Below are positions 25,568-33,416 of a DNA stretch of 64,000 nucleotides, in pieces (within the stretch, counting starts at the first letter, position 1; every line of letters starts with the position of its first letter). Both the position numbers and the translations under genes were made by a program. The DNA comes from Massilia pinisoli (lineage in GTDB: Bacteria > Pseudomonadota > Gammaproteobacteria > Burkholderiales > Burkholderiaceae_D). The notes below the pieces were generated by a model. The model saw nothing but the letters and a program-made list of their open reading frames with translations. It was not told where the DNA came from and did not search any database. The stretch covers positions 62,001-126,000 of the forward strand of contig NZ_JANUGW010000017.1 of the NCBI RefSeq assembly GCF_024753285.1, given 5' to 3'.

Positions 25568-26482
25568 ATGGCCAGACCACCCACCATCTTCAAGCGCAGC
25601 GCGAACCTGCTGCTGCAGCATATTGCCAGCCACGTGGCGGTCGGCGACGCGTTGCCGACGGAGCAGCACATGGCCGAACTGGGCGAGGGCAGCCGCACGG
25701 CCGTGCGCAGTGCGCTGACGCACTTCCACGAACGGGGCCTGATCAGCGACATGAAGGAGCGCAGGCTGCTGCGCAAGCCGGAGCGCGGGGACTACTTCGA
25801 CCTGGACGAATTGCGGACGGGCGCCGACCGCATCCGCGAAGTGCTGATGGACAGGATTTACCACAGCGACCTGCCGCCCGGCGCCGAGTTCTCGGAAACG
25901 GAGCTGGCGCGCGCGGCGGGCACGAGCACCATCAGCGTGCGCGAGTTCCTGATCGGCTTTTCGCATTCGGGCCTGATCGAGAAGAAGCCGCGCGGCGGCT
26001 GGCGCCTGTGCGCGTTCGACCGCTCGTTCGCCATGGAACTGGCCGACGTACGGCAGATGTTCGAGTTCGCCGCCATCGACAACTTCGCCGCGCTGCCGGC
26101 GGACGATCCGGCGTTCGCGGAGCTGCAGCAGCTCATCGCGCGGCACGAGCGGCTGGGATCCGTGATGCCCACGCACCACAAGGATTTTCCGGCGCTCGAC
26201 CGCGACTTCCACGCGTTCCTGATGGGACGCCTGCACAACCGCTTCGCGCAGGGCTTCTTCGACCTCGTGTCGCTGGTGTTCCACTACCACTACCAGTGGG
26301 ACAAGTCGCAGGAAATGGTGCGCAACGAGTACGCGGTGCACGAGCACCTGGACATCCTGCGCGCGCTGGCGCGGCGCGACGTCGCGGGGGCGCGCGAGGC
26401 GATGCGCATCCACCTGAATTCCGCGCGCAGCTCGTTGCTGCAGGCGATCCGCGTGCGCGAAATGAAGGCGCATCCGGCCTGA
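25568..26482 (+). CDS. GntR-family (FCD) regulator with two wHTH units, probable fucose-locus repressor
   Basis: A 304-residue regulator. The C-terminal half (about 150-295) is an all-helical FCD effector domain (DVRQMFEFAAIDNF, LDRDFHAFLMG, VHEHLDILRALARRD). Unusually there appear to be two GntR-like winged helix-turn-helix units before it. One is at about residues 12-60 (HIASHVAVGDALPTEQHMAE ... GLI), the other at about 88-142 (LPPGAEFSETELARAAGTS ... SGLIEKKPRGGW). FCD regulators usually bind sugar acids or their lactones and repress nearby catabolic genes. It sits within the fucose region, so the two 17-bp repeats at 17456 and 24377 are its likely operators. Confidence 0.88.
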   Translation: MARPPTIFKRSANLLLQHIASHVAVGDALPTEQHMAELGEGSRTAVRSALTHFHERGLISDMKERRLLRKPERGDYFDLDELRTGADRIREVLMDRIYHSDLPPGAEFSETELARAAGTSTISVREFLIGFSHSGLIEKKPRGGWRLCAFDRSFAMELADVRQMFEFAAIDNFAALPADDPAFAELQQLIARHERLGSVMPTHHKDFPALDRDFHAFLMGRLHNRFAQGFFDLVSLVFHYHYQWDKSQEMVRNEYAVHEHLDILRALARRDVAGAREAMRIHLNSARSSLLQAIRVREMKAHPA

Positions 26483-26507
26483 CGGCGCAGCCGGCGAAGG
26501 GGGGCGC

Positions 26508-27338
26508 ATGATGCTCGTCGACGCCCACCAGCACTTCTGGCGCCTGGCCGACCGCAACGGCGCCTGGCCGCCGCCGGAACTGGCTCCCATCTACCGCGAC
26601 TTCCTGCCCGCCGACCTGGTGCCGCTGCTCGCGCAGCACGGCGTGGCGAAGACCGTGCTCGTGCAGTCGATGCCCAACGAGGACGACACGCACTTCATGC
26701 TCGACCTGGCGCGCCGTCATCCGTTCATCGGCGGCGTCGTCGGCTGGGTCGACATGAAGGCGCCCGACGCGCCCGCGCGCATCGCGGCGTTGGCCGCCGA
26801 CCCGCTGCTCAAGGGCTTGCGCCCGATGCTGCAGGACTTGCCGGACGACGGCTGGATCGACGACCCCGCGCTGGCACCGGCCGTGCAGGCGATGGTCCAT
26901 CACGGCCTGTCGTTCGACGCCCTCGTCCTGCCGCGCCACCTGCGCGCGCTGCGTGCGTTCGCCGAACGCCACCCCGACCTCCCGATCGTGATCGACCACG
27001 CCGCGAAGCCGTTGATCGCGGCGGGCGTGGCGGACCCGTGGCGCGACGACATGGCGCACCTGGCCGCGCTGCCGCGCGTGCATTGCAAGATGTCGGGTCT
27101 CGTCACGGAAGCGGGCGCCGGCTGGGACGTCCCGCGCCTGCGTCCGTACGTCGACCACCTGCTGGCCTGCTTCGGGCCGCAACGCCTCATCTGGGGCAGC
27201 GACTGGCCCGTGCTGGACCTCGCGTCCGACTACGCTGCCTGGATCGCCGCCAGCAACGCGCTGCTGGCCGGCCTTGCCGAGGCGGACCGGCACGCCATCT
27301 TCGGGCGCAATGCCCGGCGTTTTTATCGTATCGACTGA
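26508..27338 (+). CDS. Amidohydrolase-superfamily L-fucono-lactonase candidate
   Basis: A 276-residue TIM-barrel hydrolase of the cog3618 amidohydrolase branch. It has the N-terminal metal motif VDAHQHFWRL, then VDMKAPDAPARIAALA, a barrel-end PIVIDHAAKP histidine and the terminal GSDWPVLDLA aspartate. This branch contains L-fucono-1,5-lactonase and L-rhamnono-1,4-lactonase, which open the lactone from the C1 dehydrogenase. Between the GntR regulator (25 bases upstream) and the mutarotase gene (12 bases downstream), probably one transcript. Two adjacent ATGs are possible starts; the first is used. Confidence 0.9.
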   Translation: MMLVDAHQHFWRLADRNGAWPPPELAPIYRDFLPADLVPLLAQHGVAKTVLVQSMPNEDDTHFMLDLARRHPFIGGVVGWVDMKAPDAPARIAALAADPLLKGLRPMLQDLPDDGWIDDPALAPAVQAMVHHGLSFDALVLPRHLRALRAFAERHPDLPIVIDHAAKPLIAAGVADPWRDDMAHLAALPRVHCKMSGLVTEAGAGWDVPRLRPYVDHLLACFGPQRLIWGSDWPVLDLASDYAAWIAASNALLAGLAEADRHAIFGRNARRFYRID

Positions 27339-27350
27339 AGGAGCGAACCT

Positions 27351-27680
27351 GTGCAAAGAATGGGAATGATGATCGGCATCGTGCCGGAAAAGATCGCGGA
27401 ATACAAAGCGCTGCACGCAGCCGTCTGGCCGGCGGTGCTCGCGCGGCTCGCGGAAGCGAACGTGCGCAACTACACGATCTTCCTGCGCGAGCCGGAAAAC
27501 GTGATGTTCGGTTACTGGGAATATCACGGCACGGACTTCGAGGCCGACATGCGCCACATCGCGGCCGATCCGGAAACGCAGCGCTGGTGGACGTTCTGCA
27601 GCCCGTGCCAGGCGCCGCTCGCGAGCCGCGCGGAAGGCGAGCACTGGGCGATGATGGAACCCGTCTTCCATATGGACTGA
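27351..27680 (+). CDS. L-rhamnose/L-fucose mutarotase (RhaM-like)
   Basis: A 109-residue small ferredoxin-like-fold protein that interconverts alpha and beta anomers of deoxyhexoses. Family motifs include the KIAEYKALHAAVWPAVLARL helix with the catalytic histidine, VRNYTIFLREPE, LFGYWEY-like MFGYWEYHG, and the paired tryptophans of QRWWTFCSP. The start is GTG with AAGGAG upstream. It completes the fucose set; the anomer supplied to the dehydrogenase matters for flux. L-rhamnose is the other possible substrate, but the neighbouring permease and lactonase point to fucose. Confidence 0.9.
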   Translation: MQRMGMMIGIVPEKIAEYKALHAAVWPAVLARLAEANVRNYTIFLREPENVMFGYWEYHGTDFEADMRHIAADPETQRWWTFCSPCQAPLASRAEGEHWAMMEPVFHMD

Positions 27681-27684
27681 CGGT

Positions 27685-29100
27685 CTAGCCGTTCCCCTCG
27701 CGCACCAGCGCCGCCAGCTTGCGGCAATCCGCCGCGAGCTGGCGCCCGTCGGCATTCGTCACGCCCAGCAGCAAGCCGTTCGCGCCGTGCGCATGCACGT
27801 ACCACGGCGACAGCGGCACGGGCGCCATGCTAGCCCCCAGCGCCCGCGCGGCCACGTCGACGTCGGAGGAGTGTCCGCGCAAGCGGGTCACGACGGCCAT
27901 TCCGGCCGTCGCCTGCACGTCGAGCGCGTCCGCGGCTTCGTCGTGCAGACAGCGCAGCAGCGCGGCACGTCGCGCCGCATACAACCGTTTCATGCGGCGC
28001 AGGTGGCGCAGGTAGTGCCCGTCGCGCAGGAAGCCGGCGACGGCGCGCTGGGCCGTTGCGCCCGGTGCCGGCGCCAGGCACGCGGCGACGTCGCCGACGC
28101 GCCGCGCGAGCGCCATCGGCACGACGAGGAAGCCCAGGCGCAGCGCGGGGCTGATCGTCTTGCTGAACGTACCGATGTGCAGCACGCGGCCGCCGTGGTC
28201 GAGCGAGGCGAGCGCCGGCGCGGCCCGGCCTTCCAGTTGCAGCTCGCTCAGGTAATCGTCCTCGACGACCCACGCGCCGTGGGCGCCGGCCCAGTCGAGC
28301 AGCGCGTGCCGCCGTGCGAGCGACATCGTCATCCCGAGCGGCGCCTGCTGGCCCGGCGTCACGACTGCCAGCGCCGCATCGGGCGCCATGCGGATGCCGG
28401 CAGCCACGTCCAGTCCTTCGGCGTCGACGGGGACGGCCGCGACGGTCATGCCGCCCAGCGCCAGCGCCGTGCGGGTCAGCGGGAAGCCGGGATCCTCGAA
28501 CCACGCGCGCTTGCCGCCGAGTTCCAGTGCGCGCAGCACGAGCCCGAGGGCGCCAGCAAAACCCGCCGTGATGAAGACCTGGGACGCGTGCGCATGGATG
28601 CCGCGCGCGATGCCGAGGTAGGCCGCCACTTCGCGCCGCAATTCCGGATCGCCGCGTGGATCGGGGTAGCCGACGGGCGCAGCGGCCGTCTGCCGCGCGG
28701 CGCGCGTCATCAACCGCGACCACAGCTTGTAGGGGAATGCATCCTGCGCGGGCACGCCCATCTGGAACGCCAGCGGCTTCGCGCCGAACGCGTGGAACAG
28801 TTCGGGCATCGGTGCCGCGTCCGGCGCGAGCGCGAGCGCGGGCGACGCGGCGGGGCGGTCGGCGACGCGCGTGCCGGCGGCGCCGAAGCTTTGTGCGAGT
28901 TGCTCGTCGACGAGACGTTCGTAGGCGAGGCGCACGGTGCCGCGCGAGACGCCCAGTTGCGCGGCGAGGTCGCGCCACGACGGCAGCTTCGCATCGGGCG
29001 CGATCTGGCCGGACTCGATCGCGGCGCGGATCGCGGCGTAAATTTGCGTCGCGAGCGGTGTCTTCTTGGCCCGGTCGAGGCCGATCGGCAGGGAGGTCAT
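27685..29100 (-). CDS. MocR/PdxR-type regulator (GntR wHTH fused to aminotransferase domain)
   Basis: A 471-residue protein with a GntR winged helix-turn-helix at residues 15-75 (ATQIYAAIRAAIESGQI ... SWRDLAAQLGVSRGTVRLAY). A linker then leads to a fold-type-I aminotransferase domain at about 110-465. The PLP lysine is in HIGTFSKTISPALRLGF. MocR proteins bind PLP and often sense PLP or an aminated metabolite. They commonly control the divergent gene, here the AhpD-like protein. The start at 29100 begins the wHTH; an in-frame upstream extension to 29178 overlaps the divergent gene's leader and is rejected. It ends 5 bases from the mutarotase stop. Confidence 0.92.
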   Translation of the reverse strand: MTSLPIGLDRAKKTPLATQIYAAIRAAIESGQIAPDAKLPSWRDLAAQLGVSRGTVRLAYERLVDEQLAQSFGAAGTRVADRPAASPALALAPDAAPMPELFHAFGAKPLAFQMGVPAQDAFPYKLWSRLMTRAARQTAAAPVGYPDPRGDPELRREVAAYLGIARGIHAHASQVFITAGFAGALGLVLRALELGGKRAWFEDPGFPLTRTALALGGMTVAAVPVDAEGLDVAAGIRMAPDAALAVVTPGQQAPLGMTMSLARRHALLDWAGAHGAWVVEDDYLSELQLEGRAAPALASLDHGGRVLHIGTFSKTISPALRLGFLVVPMALARRVGDVAACLAPAPGATAQRAVAGFLRDGHYLRHLRRMKRLYAARRAALLRCLHDEAADALDVQATAGMAVVTRLRGHSSDVDVAARALGASMAPVPLSPWYVHAHGANGLLLGVTNADGRQLAADCRKLAALVREGNG

Positions 29101-29209
29101 GGCCGATGGTACATTAAAAGTGATCAAACTTGGCCCTGTTTTTTGGTCACCCGGAAGCGCATGATCTTCCTGCGGCATGAGCGATGCCGCTTCAGACAGG
29201 AGATCACGA

Positions 29210-29668
29210 ATGACACAGCGTATGGATTACAACGCCGCCACCCCGGCCGGCATGAAGGCACTCGGCGGCGTCTATGGCCACATCCTCAACTGCGGCTTGC
29301 CGAAGGTGCTCGTCGACCTCGTGTATCTGCGCGTCTCGCAGATCAACGGCTGCGCGTACTGCATCGACATGCATTCGCGCGACCTGTTGAAGGCAGGCGT
29401 CACCGTCGACAAGCTCGTCCTCGTGCCCGCGTGGCGCGAGGCCGGCTCGTTGTTCGACAAGAGCGAGCGTGCGGCGCTTGCCTGGGCCGAGACGGTGACC
29501 CGCGTGGCCGACACGGGCGTGCCGGACGCCGAGTACGAGGCGGTCGCCACCGTGTTCGACCAGCAGCAGCTGGCCGACCTGACGATTGCGATCGGCCTGA
29601 TGAACGCGTACAACCGGATGGCCATCAGCTTCCGCGCGCAGCCAGCCGCCGTGGCCGCGGCGCGTTGA
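29210..29668 (+). CDS. AhpD-like carboxymuconolactone decarboxylase family protein
   Basis: A 152-residue all-helical protein. The redox CxxC with following histidine is visible in INGCAYCIDMHSRDLL, the signature of AhpD-like alkylhydroperoxidases. Such proteins reduce peroxides or act in thiol stress; the substrate is unknown. An in-frame start lies 33 bases upstream, but the ATG at 29210 follows AGGAGATC at good spacing and is preferred. It is divergent from the MocR regulator, likely its controller, and is followed by a cupin gene 10 bases on, so the two are probably co-transcribed. Confidence 0.88.
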   Translation: MTQRMDYNAATPAGMKALGGVYGHILNCGLPKVLVDLVYLRVSQINGCAYCIDMHSRDLLKAGVTVDKLVLVPAWREAGSLFDKSERAALAWAETVTRVADTGVPDAEYEAVATVFDQQQLADLTIAIGLMNAYNRMAISFRAQPAAVAAAR

Positions 29669-29678
29669 GGAGACGGCG

Positions 29679-30098
29679 ATGAAATCGATGTTGTTCGCCG
29701 CTGCCGTCGCGCTGGCCGCTGCCTCCGCGCACGCGCACGAGCCGGAGCAGGGCGCGGGCCAGGAGACGGTGAAGCCGCTGTTCCAACGGGCGCTGCCGAA
29801 CGTCCCCGGCAAGGCGCTCGTCGCGCTGGAGGTCACGTTCCCGCCGGGCGCCGCCGCGCCGCCGCACACGCATCCGCGCTCCGCGTTCATCTACGCGCAG
29901 GTGCTGTCCGGCGAAATCGTCAGTGCCGTCGACGCCGAGCCGCCGCGCGTGTACCGGACGGGCGAGACGTGGTACGAGGCCCCCGGCGCCCGCCACGTCG
30001 TGACCCGCAACCCCAGCCCCGACAAGCCTGCCACGTTGCTCGCCGTGTTCGTGCTGGACGAGGGCGAGCAGCGGCTCGTGCTGCCGCAGGACCGGTAA
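29679..30098 (+). CDS. Secreted single-domain cupin protein
   Basis: A 139-residue protein with a signal peptide (MKSMLFAAAVALAAASAHAH). A double-stranded beta-helix cupin follows, with the metal-binding histidines in PPHTHPRSAFIYAQVLSGE and the second motif around GETWYEAPGARHVVTRNPS. Function unknown: secreted cupins include quercetinase-like, sensor and auxin-binding-like proteins. It lies 10 bases after the AhpD-like gene in the same direction and ends 112 bases before the LacI gene. Confidence 0.83.
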   Translation: MKSMLFAAAVALAAASAHAHEPEQGAGQETVKPLFQRALPNVPGKALVALEVTFPPGAAAPPHTHPRSAFIYAQVLSGEIVSAVDAEPPRVYRTGETWYEAPGARHVVTRNPSPDKPATLLAVFVLDEGEQRLVLPQDR

Positions 30099-30163
30099 GT
30101 CGCCATGGACGCGACCGACATCGCCCGCAGCGCCGGCTGGCCTTGCCTGTTCGACATCAATGA

Positions 30164-30175
30164 GGTAACGTTGAA
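30164..30175. promoter_or_regulatory. LacI-type operator-like site upstream of the first LacI gene
   Basis: GGTAACGTTGAA, with TTGCCT at 30143-30148 exactly 17 bases before TAACGT, so the site would overlap a -10-like element. It lies 35 bases before the LacI regulator start, which suggests autoregulation. One of six related sites in the locus. Confidence 0.5.
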
Positions 30176-30210
30176 CCCGTGCGCCCGCGGGGCGGGGGAG
30201 CGGAATCGGG

Positions 30211-31227
30211 ATGGGCAAAACCAGTACGTTGACGGAAGTGGCCGAAGAGGCGGGCGTGTCGTTGATCACGGCGTCGCGCGCGCTGCGCGGCGTGGGCCGG
30301 GTGGCGAAGGAGACGCGCGAACGCGTCCTCGCGGCGGCCGCGAAGCTGGACTATACGCCGGACATGATCGCGCAGAAGATGCGGGGCGGGAATTCGAGCC
30401 TGATCGGCGTCTTCGTCAACGGCTTCCGCTCGCTCGTCATGCACGAGCTCCTGTCCGCCATTAACGACGAAGCCCGGCGCCTCGGCTTCGACCTCATCGT
30501 CTTCAACGCCGACCACTTCGACGACGCGCGCCGCGCCGGCACGGCCGAGATGCTGCGCAAGCTGTGCGACGGCCTTCTCCTGATCCTGCCTGATGCGAAC
30601 GACGGCCTGCTCGTCAAGCTGGAACGGGCGCACGCGCCCTGCGTGCTTGTGAGCTTCGCCGCCCGTTCCATCGACCTGCCCGTCGTCCTCGGCTCCAACC
30701 GCCTCGCGGCGAAGAGCGCCGTGGACCATTTGCTGGGACTGGGCCACCGCCGCATCGCGTTCATTGCCGGCACGTCGTTCACGGGCCAGAGCGAGGAGCG
30801 CCAGCGCGGCTACGAGGATGCGCTGCGCGCCGCGGGCATCGCCATCGAACCCGCCTACGTGCGCCAGGGCGACTTCAACGACGCCAGCGGCTTCGAGCAG
30901 ACGCAGGCGCTGTTGAAACTGCCCGCGCCGCCCACCGCCATCTTCGCCGCCAACGACGCGATGGCATTCGGCGCGATGGACGCCATCTCCAGCGCCGGCA
31001 TGAAGGTGCCGGACGACGTGTCCGTGGTCGGTTTCGACGACGTGATCCGCGCGGCCGTCGTGCACCCCAAGCTGACGACCGTGCGCCAGCCGCTGAACGA
31101 GATCGCCGTGCGGGCCGTCGCGGAACTCGTCGACGCGATGCGCAGCGGCCGTGCCGAGGGCTTCCGCATCGAATTGCCGGCGCGTCTCGTCGTGCGCGAG
31201 TCCACGGGGCCTGCTCCGGCGGCGTAG
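30211..31227 (+). CDS. LacI-family transcriptional regulator (1)
   Basis: A 338-residue repressor with an N-terminal LacI helix-turn-helix (TLTEVAEEAGVSLITASRAL and RGVGRVAKETRERVLAAAAK) and a periplasmic-binding-like sugar-sensing domain. The latter includes GLLLILPDANDGLL, GHRRIAFIAGTSFTGQS, PTAIFAANDAMAFGAMDAI and VVGFDDVIRAAVVHPKLTTV. It is closely related in sequence to the LacI protein at 36033-37133; both carry ITASRA in the recognition helix and so may bind the same operators. It precedes the lyase/GH105 genes and probably represses them until an oligosaccharide is present. The ligand is unknown. Confidence 0.93.
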   Translation: MGKTSTLTEVAEEAGVSLITASRALRGVGRVAKETRERVLAAAAKLDYTPDMIAQKMRGGNSSLIGVFVNGFRSLVMHELLSAINDEARRLGFDLIVFNADHFDDARRAGTAEMLRKLCDGLLLILPDANDGLLVKLERAHAPCVLVSFAARSIDLPVVLGSNRLAAKSAVDHLLGLGHRRIAFIAGTSFTGQSEERQRGYEDALRAAGIAIEPAYVRQGDFNDASGFEQTQALLKLPAPPTAIFAANDAMAFGAMDAISSAGMKVPDDVSVVGFDDVIRAAVVHPKLTTVRQPLNEIAVRAVAELVDAMRSGRAEGFRIELPARLVVRESTGPAPAA

Positions 31228-31329
31228 CCGGCGGCCGCGGTGCCGCCATGGCATCGTTACCACCTGCAGTCCTCCTCTGCTTCGACCATCTTCTTGATCG
31301 AAAAGCTATTGTCATTTGCTGAGTCGAAT

Positions 31330-31341
31330 GGTAACGTTGTC
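31330..31341. promoter_or_regulatory. LacI-type operator-like site upstream of the lyase/GH105 operon
   Basis: GGTAACGTTGTC, 47 bases before the heparinase-like gene. TTGTCA at 31309-31314 stands 17 bases before TAACGT, giving a promoter that would be blocked by a repressor on this site. The right side continues TCA, as in the site at 37165. Confidence 0.6.
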
Positions 31342-31388
31342 TCACCCGGCAAGAACGCGAAGCCGGACACGACCACCATGGAGACGAC

Positions 31389-33395
31389 ATGAACCGAAGG
31401 GAGGCGCTGGCCCGCGGCTTCGGCGCGCTGGCCGCACTGGGTGCCCCGCGTCCGGGTACCGCCGTCCCGCTCGCGGCCGCGCCGGATGCGGCGGCCGGTG
31501 CGGCACAGCCGGCGCGCGTGCCCAAGCGCTACCTGCGCACCGTCGTCGACGAAGCCCTGCTCAGGCGCCACCTGCTGCCGGCATCCGCCTGGCGTCCGTA
31601 TCCGCAGGCGGATGACCGCACCGCGTGGGCGCAGGTGCCGGCCGACGTGGCCGCGGCGCTGATCGCCCGGGCCGACGCGTGGCTGGGCACGGAATGGCCC
31701 CAGCTGTCCGCGAGCCTGTTCCTGGAGTTTGCGGAAAACGGCAATCGCACGCATTACGAACAGCGCTACTTCGACAGGCGCAGCCGCCTGGCCGGCCTCG
31801 TGCTGGCCGAATGCGTGCAAGGGCAGGGCCGCTATCTGCACGCGATCGCGGACGGCGCTTGGTCCGTGTGCGAGGAAACGTTCTGGGGCCTGCCGGCCCA
31901 CAGCGGCATGCAGAAGCGCGGCGCCGGACTGCCCGACGCGGCGGAACCCGTCATCGACCTGTTCGCGGCGGAGACGGGCGTGACGCTGGCTTACGTCCAC
32001 TATCTCGTGGGCACGCAGCTCCGAGCCGTGTCGCCGTTGCTGCCCCTGCGCATCGCGGCGGAAGTGCAGCGCCGCCTCCTCGATCCGGGCTGGCAGCGCG
32101 ACGACTTCAAGTGGATGGGACTGGAGGACCGCAAGGAACCGCTGAACAACTGGACGTCGTGGATCGCGTCCAGCTGGCTGGAGGCGAACCTGCTGCTGGA
32201 GCCGGACCCGGAACGCCGCATCGGCGCCACGTTGAAGATCTGCGGCTGCCTCGATCGCTTCCTGGAAGATTATTCGGACGACGGCGCGTGCGAGGAGGGG
32301 CCCAGCTACTGGACGATGTCCGCCGGGCCCTACCTCGATTGCCTGATGGCGCTCGACTCGGCGCTGGCGGGCGCCGTGCGTCTCACCAGCGATCCGTTCG
32401 TGCGGCGCATGGGCCATTACGTGCTGGACGTGCACGTGGCGGGCGACTGGTTCGTGAACTACGGCGACGCGCACGCGCAGGTCCATCACTCGCCGGCGCT
32501 GCTGCACCGCTTCGGCCGCGCCACCGGCGATGCCGGCCTGGCCGCGTTCGGCGCGTTCCGTGCGGGCGCGCGAGGCATCACGTTGTCCGACCAGGGCCGG
32601 CTCGCCCGCGACCTGGCCGACGTGATGGAAGTCGCGCGGATGCGGTCGACGCCAGGCCGCGACGCGTTGCCGCGCGCGGCGTGGTATCCGGCCCTCGGCC
32701 TGATGACGGCGCGGGCGAAGGACGGATCGGCGCTGGGCTTCTTCCTCGCCGCGCAGGCCGCGTCGAACGCGCGCAGCCACGGGCACCACGATTCCGGCAG
32801 CTTCATCGTCTTCCACGATGGGTTGCCCGTGTTCGTCGATCCGGGTGTCGAAGCGTATACGGCGAAGACGTTCGGCAAGGACCGCTACACGATCTGGACC
32901 ATGCAGTCCGCGTTTCACAACCTGCCGCTCGTGGACGGGCAGATGGAGCGTGGGCGCGATGCGCACGACCGGGCGAGCCGGGTGCGCGTCGACGACGACA
33001 CCGCGCACACCGGCATGACGATGGAACTGGCCACGGCGTTCGGTCCCGAGGCAGGGATCCGGACGTGGACGCGCGCCGTCGCGCTTGACCGAGGAGCCGG
33101 CACGATCAGCCTGCGCGAGACGTTCGCGCTGACCAGGCCCGCGCCGGTGACACTCGTCTTCATGACGCCGCGCCGGCCCGAGCCCGCGCAGGACGGCATG
33201 CTCGCGCTGCCGGTGGCCGGCGGCCGCACGGTGAACCTGCGCTTCGACGCGGGCGTGCTGCGCGCGGACGTCGAGCGTATCGACCTCGCCGACCCTGGCC
33301 TGCGGCGCGAATGGGGTGAGGCGTTGTATCGCATCCGGCTCGCGTCGACGCAGCCGCTCGCCGCAGGCGACCTGGCCGTCGCGCTGGCGGCATGA
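31389..33395 (+). CDS. Heparinase II/III-family polysaccharide lyase-like protein
   Basis: A 668-residue secreted protein with a twin-arginine-like N terminus (MNRREALARGFGALAAL). An alpha-toroid domain follows (about 80-360), then the heparinase II/III beta-sandwich domain. The central sequence NARSHGHHDSGSFIVFHDG matches the metal/active-site histidine region of that family, followed by LPVFVDPGVEAYTAKTFGKD. Lyases of this type cleave uronic-acid-containing glycans (heparin, alginate, ulvan or pectin-like) by beta-elimination and leave an unsaturated sugar. The next gene encodes a GH105 enzyme that removes such a sugar, which supports the lyase role. The specific polymer cannot be read from sequence. 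Confidence 0.87.
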   Translation: MNRREALARGFGALAALGAPRPGTAVPLAAAPDAAAGAAQPARVPKRYLRTVVDEALLRRHLLPASAWRPYPQADDRTAWAQVPADVAAALIARADAWLGTEWPQLSASLFLEFAENGNRTHYEQRYFDRRSRLAGLVLAECVQGQGRYLHAIADGAWSVCEETFWGLPAHSGMQKRGAGLPDAAEPVIDLFAAETGVTLAYVHYLVGTQLRAVSPLLPLRIAAEVQRRLLDPGWQRDDFKWMGLEDRKEPLNNWTSWIASSWLEANLLLEPDPERRIGATLKICGCLDRFLEDYSDDGACEEGPSYWTMSAGPYLDCLMALDSALAGAVRLTSDPFVRRMGHYVLDVHVAGDWFVNYGDAHAQVHHSPALLHRFGRATGDAGLAAFGAFRAGARGITLSDQGRLARDLADVMEVARMRSTPGRDALPRAAWYPALGLMTARAKDGSALGFFLAAQAASNARSHGHHDSGSFIVFHDGLPVFVDPGVEAYTAKTFGKDRYTIWTMQSAFHNLPLVDGQMERGRDAHDRASRVRVDDDTAHTGMTMELATAFGPEAGIRTWTRAVALDRGAGTISLRETFALTRPAPVTLVFMTPRRPEPAQDGMLALPVAGGRTVNLRFDAGVLRADVERIDLADPGLRREWGEALYRIRLASTQPLAAGDLAVALAA

Positions 33396-33416
33396 ACCGA
33401 AACCTGAAGGAGTCAA

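Noticed and set aside
27787..29682. Long plus-strand frame of 631 codons over the MocR and AhpD genes
   Set aside because: Composition is Arg/His/Gly-rich with no recognisable motif, and the frame overlaps two genes with clear family signatures on the correct strands.
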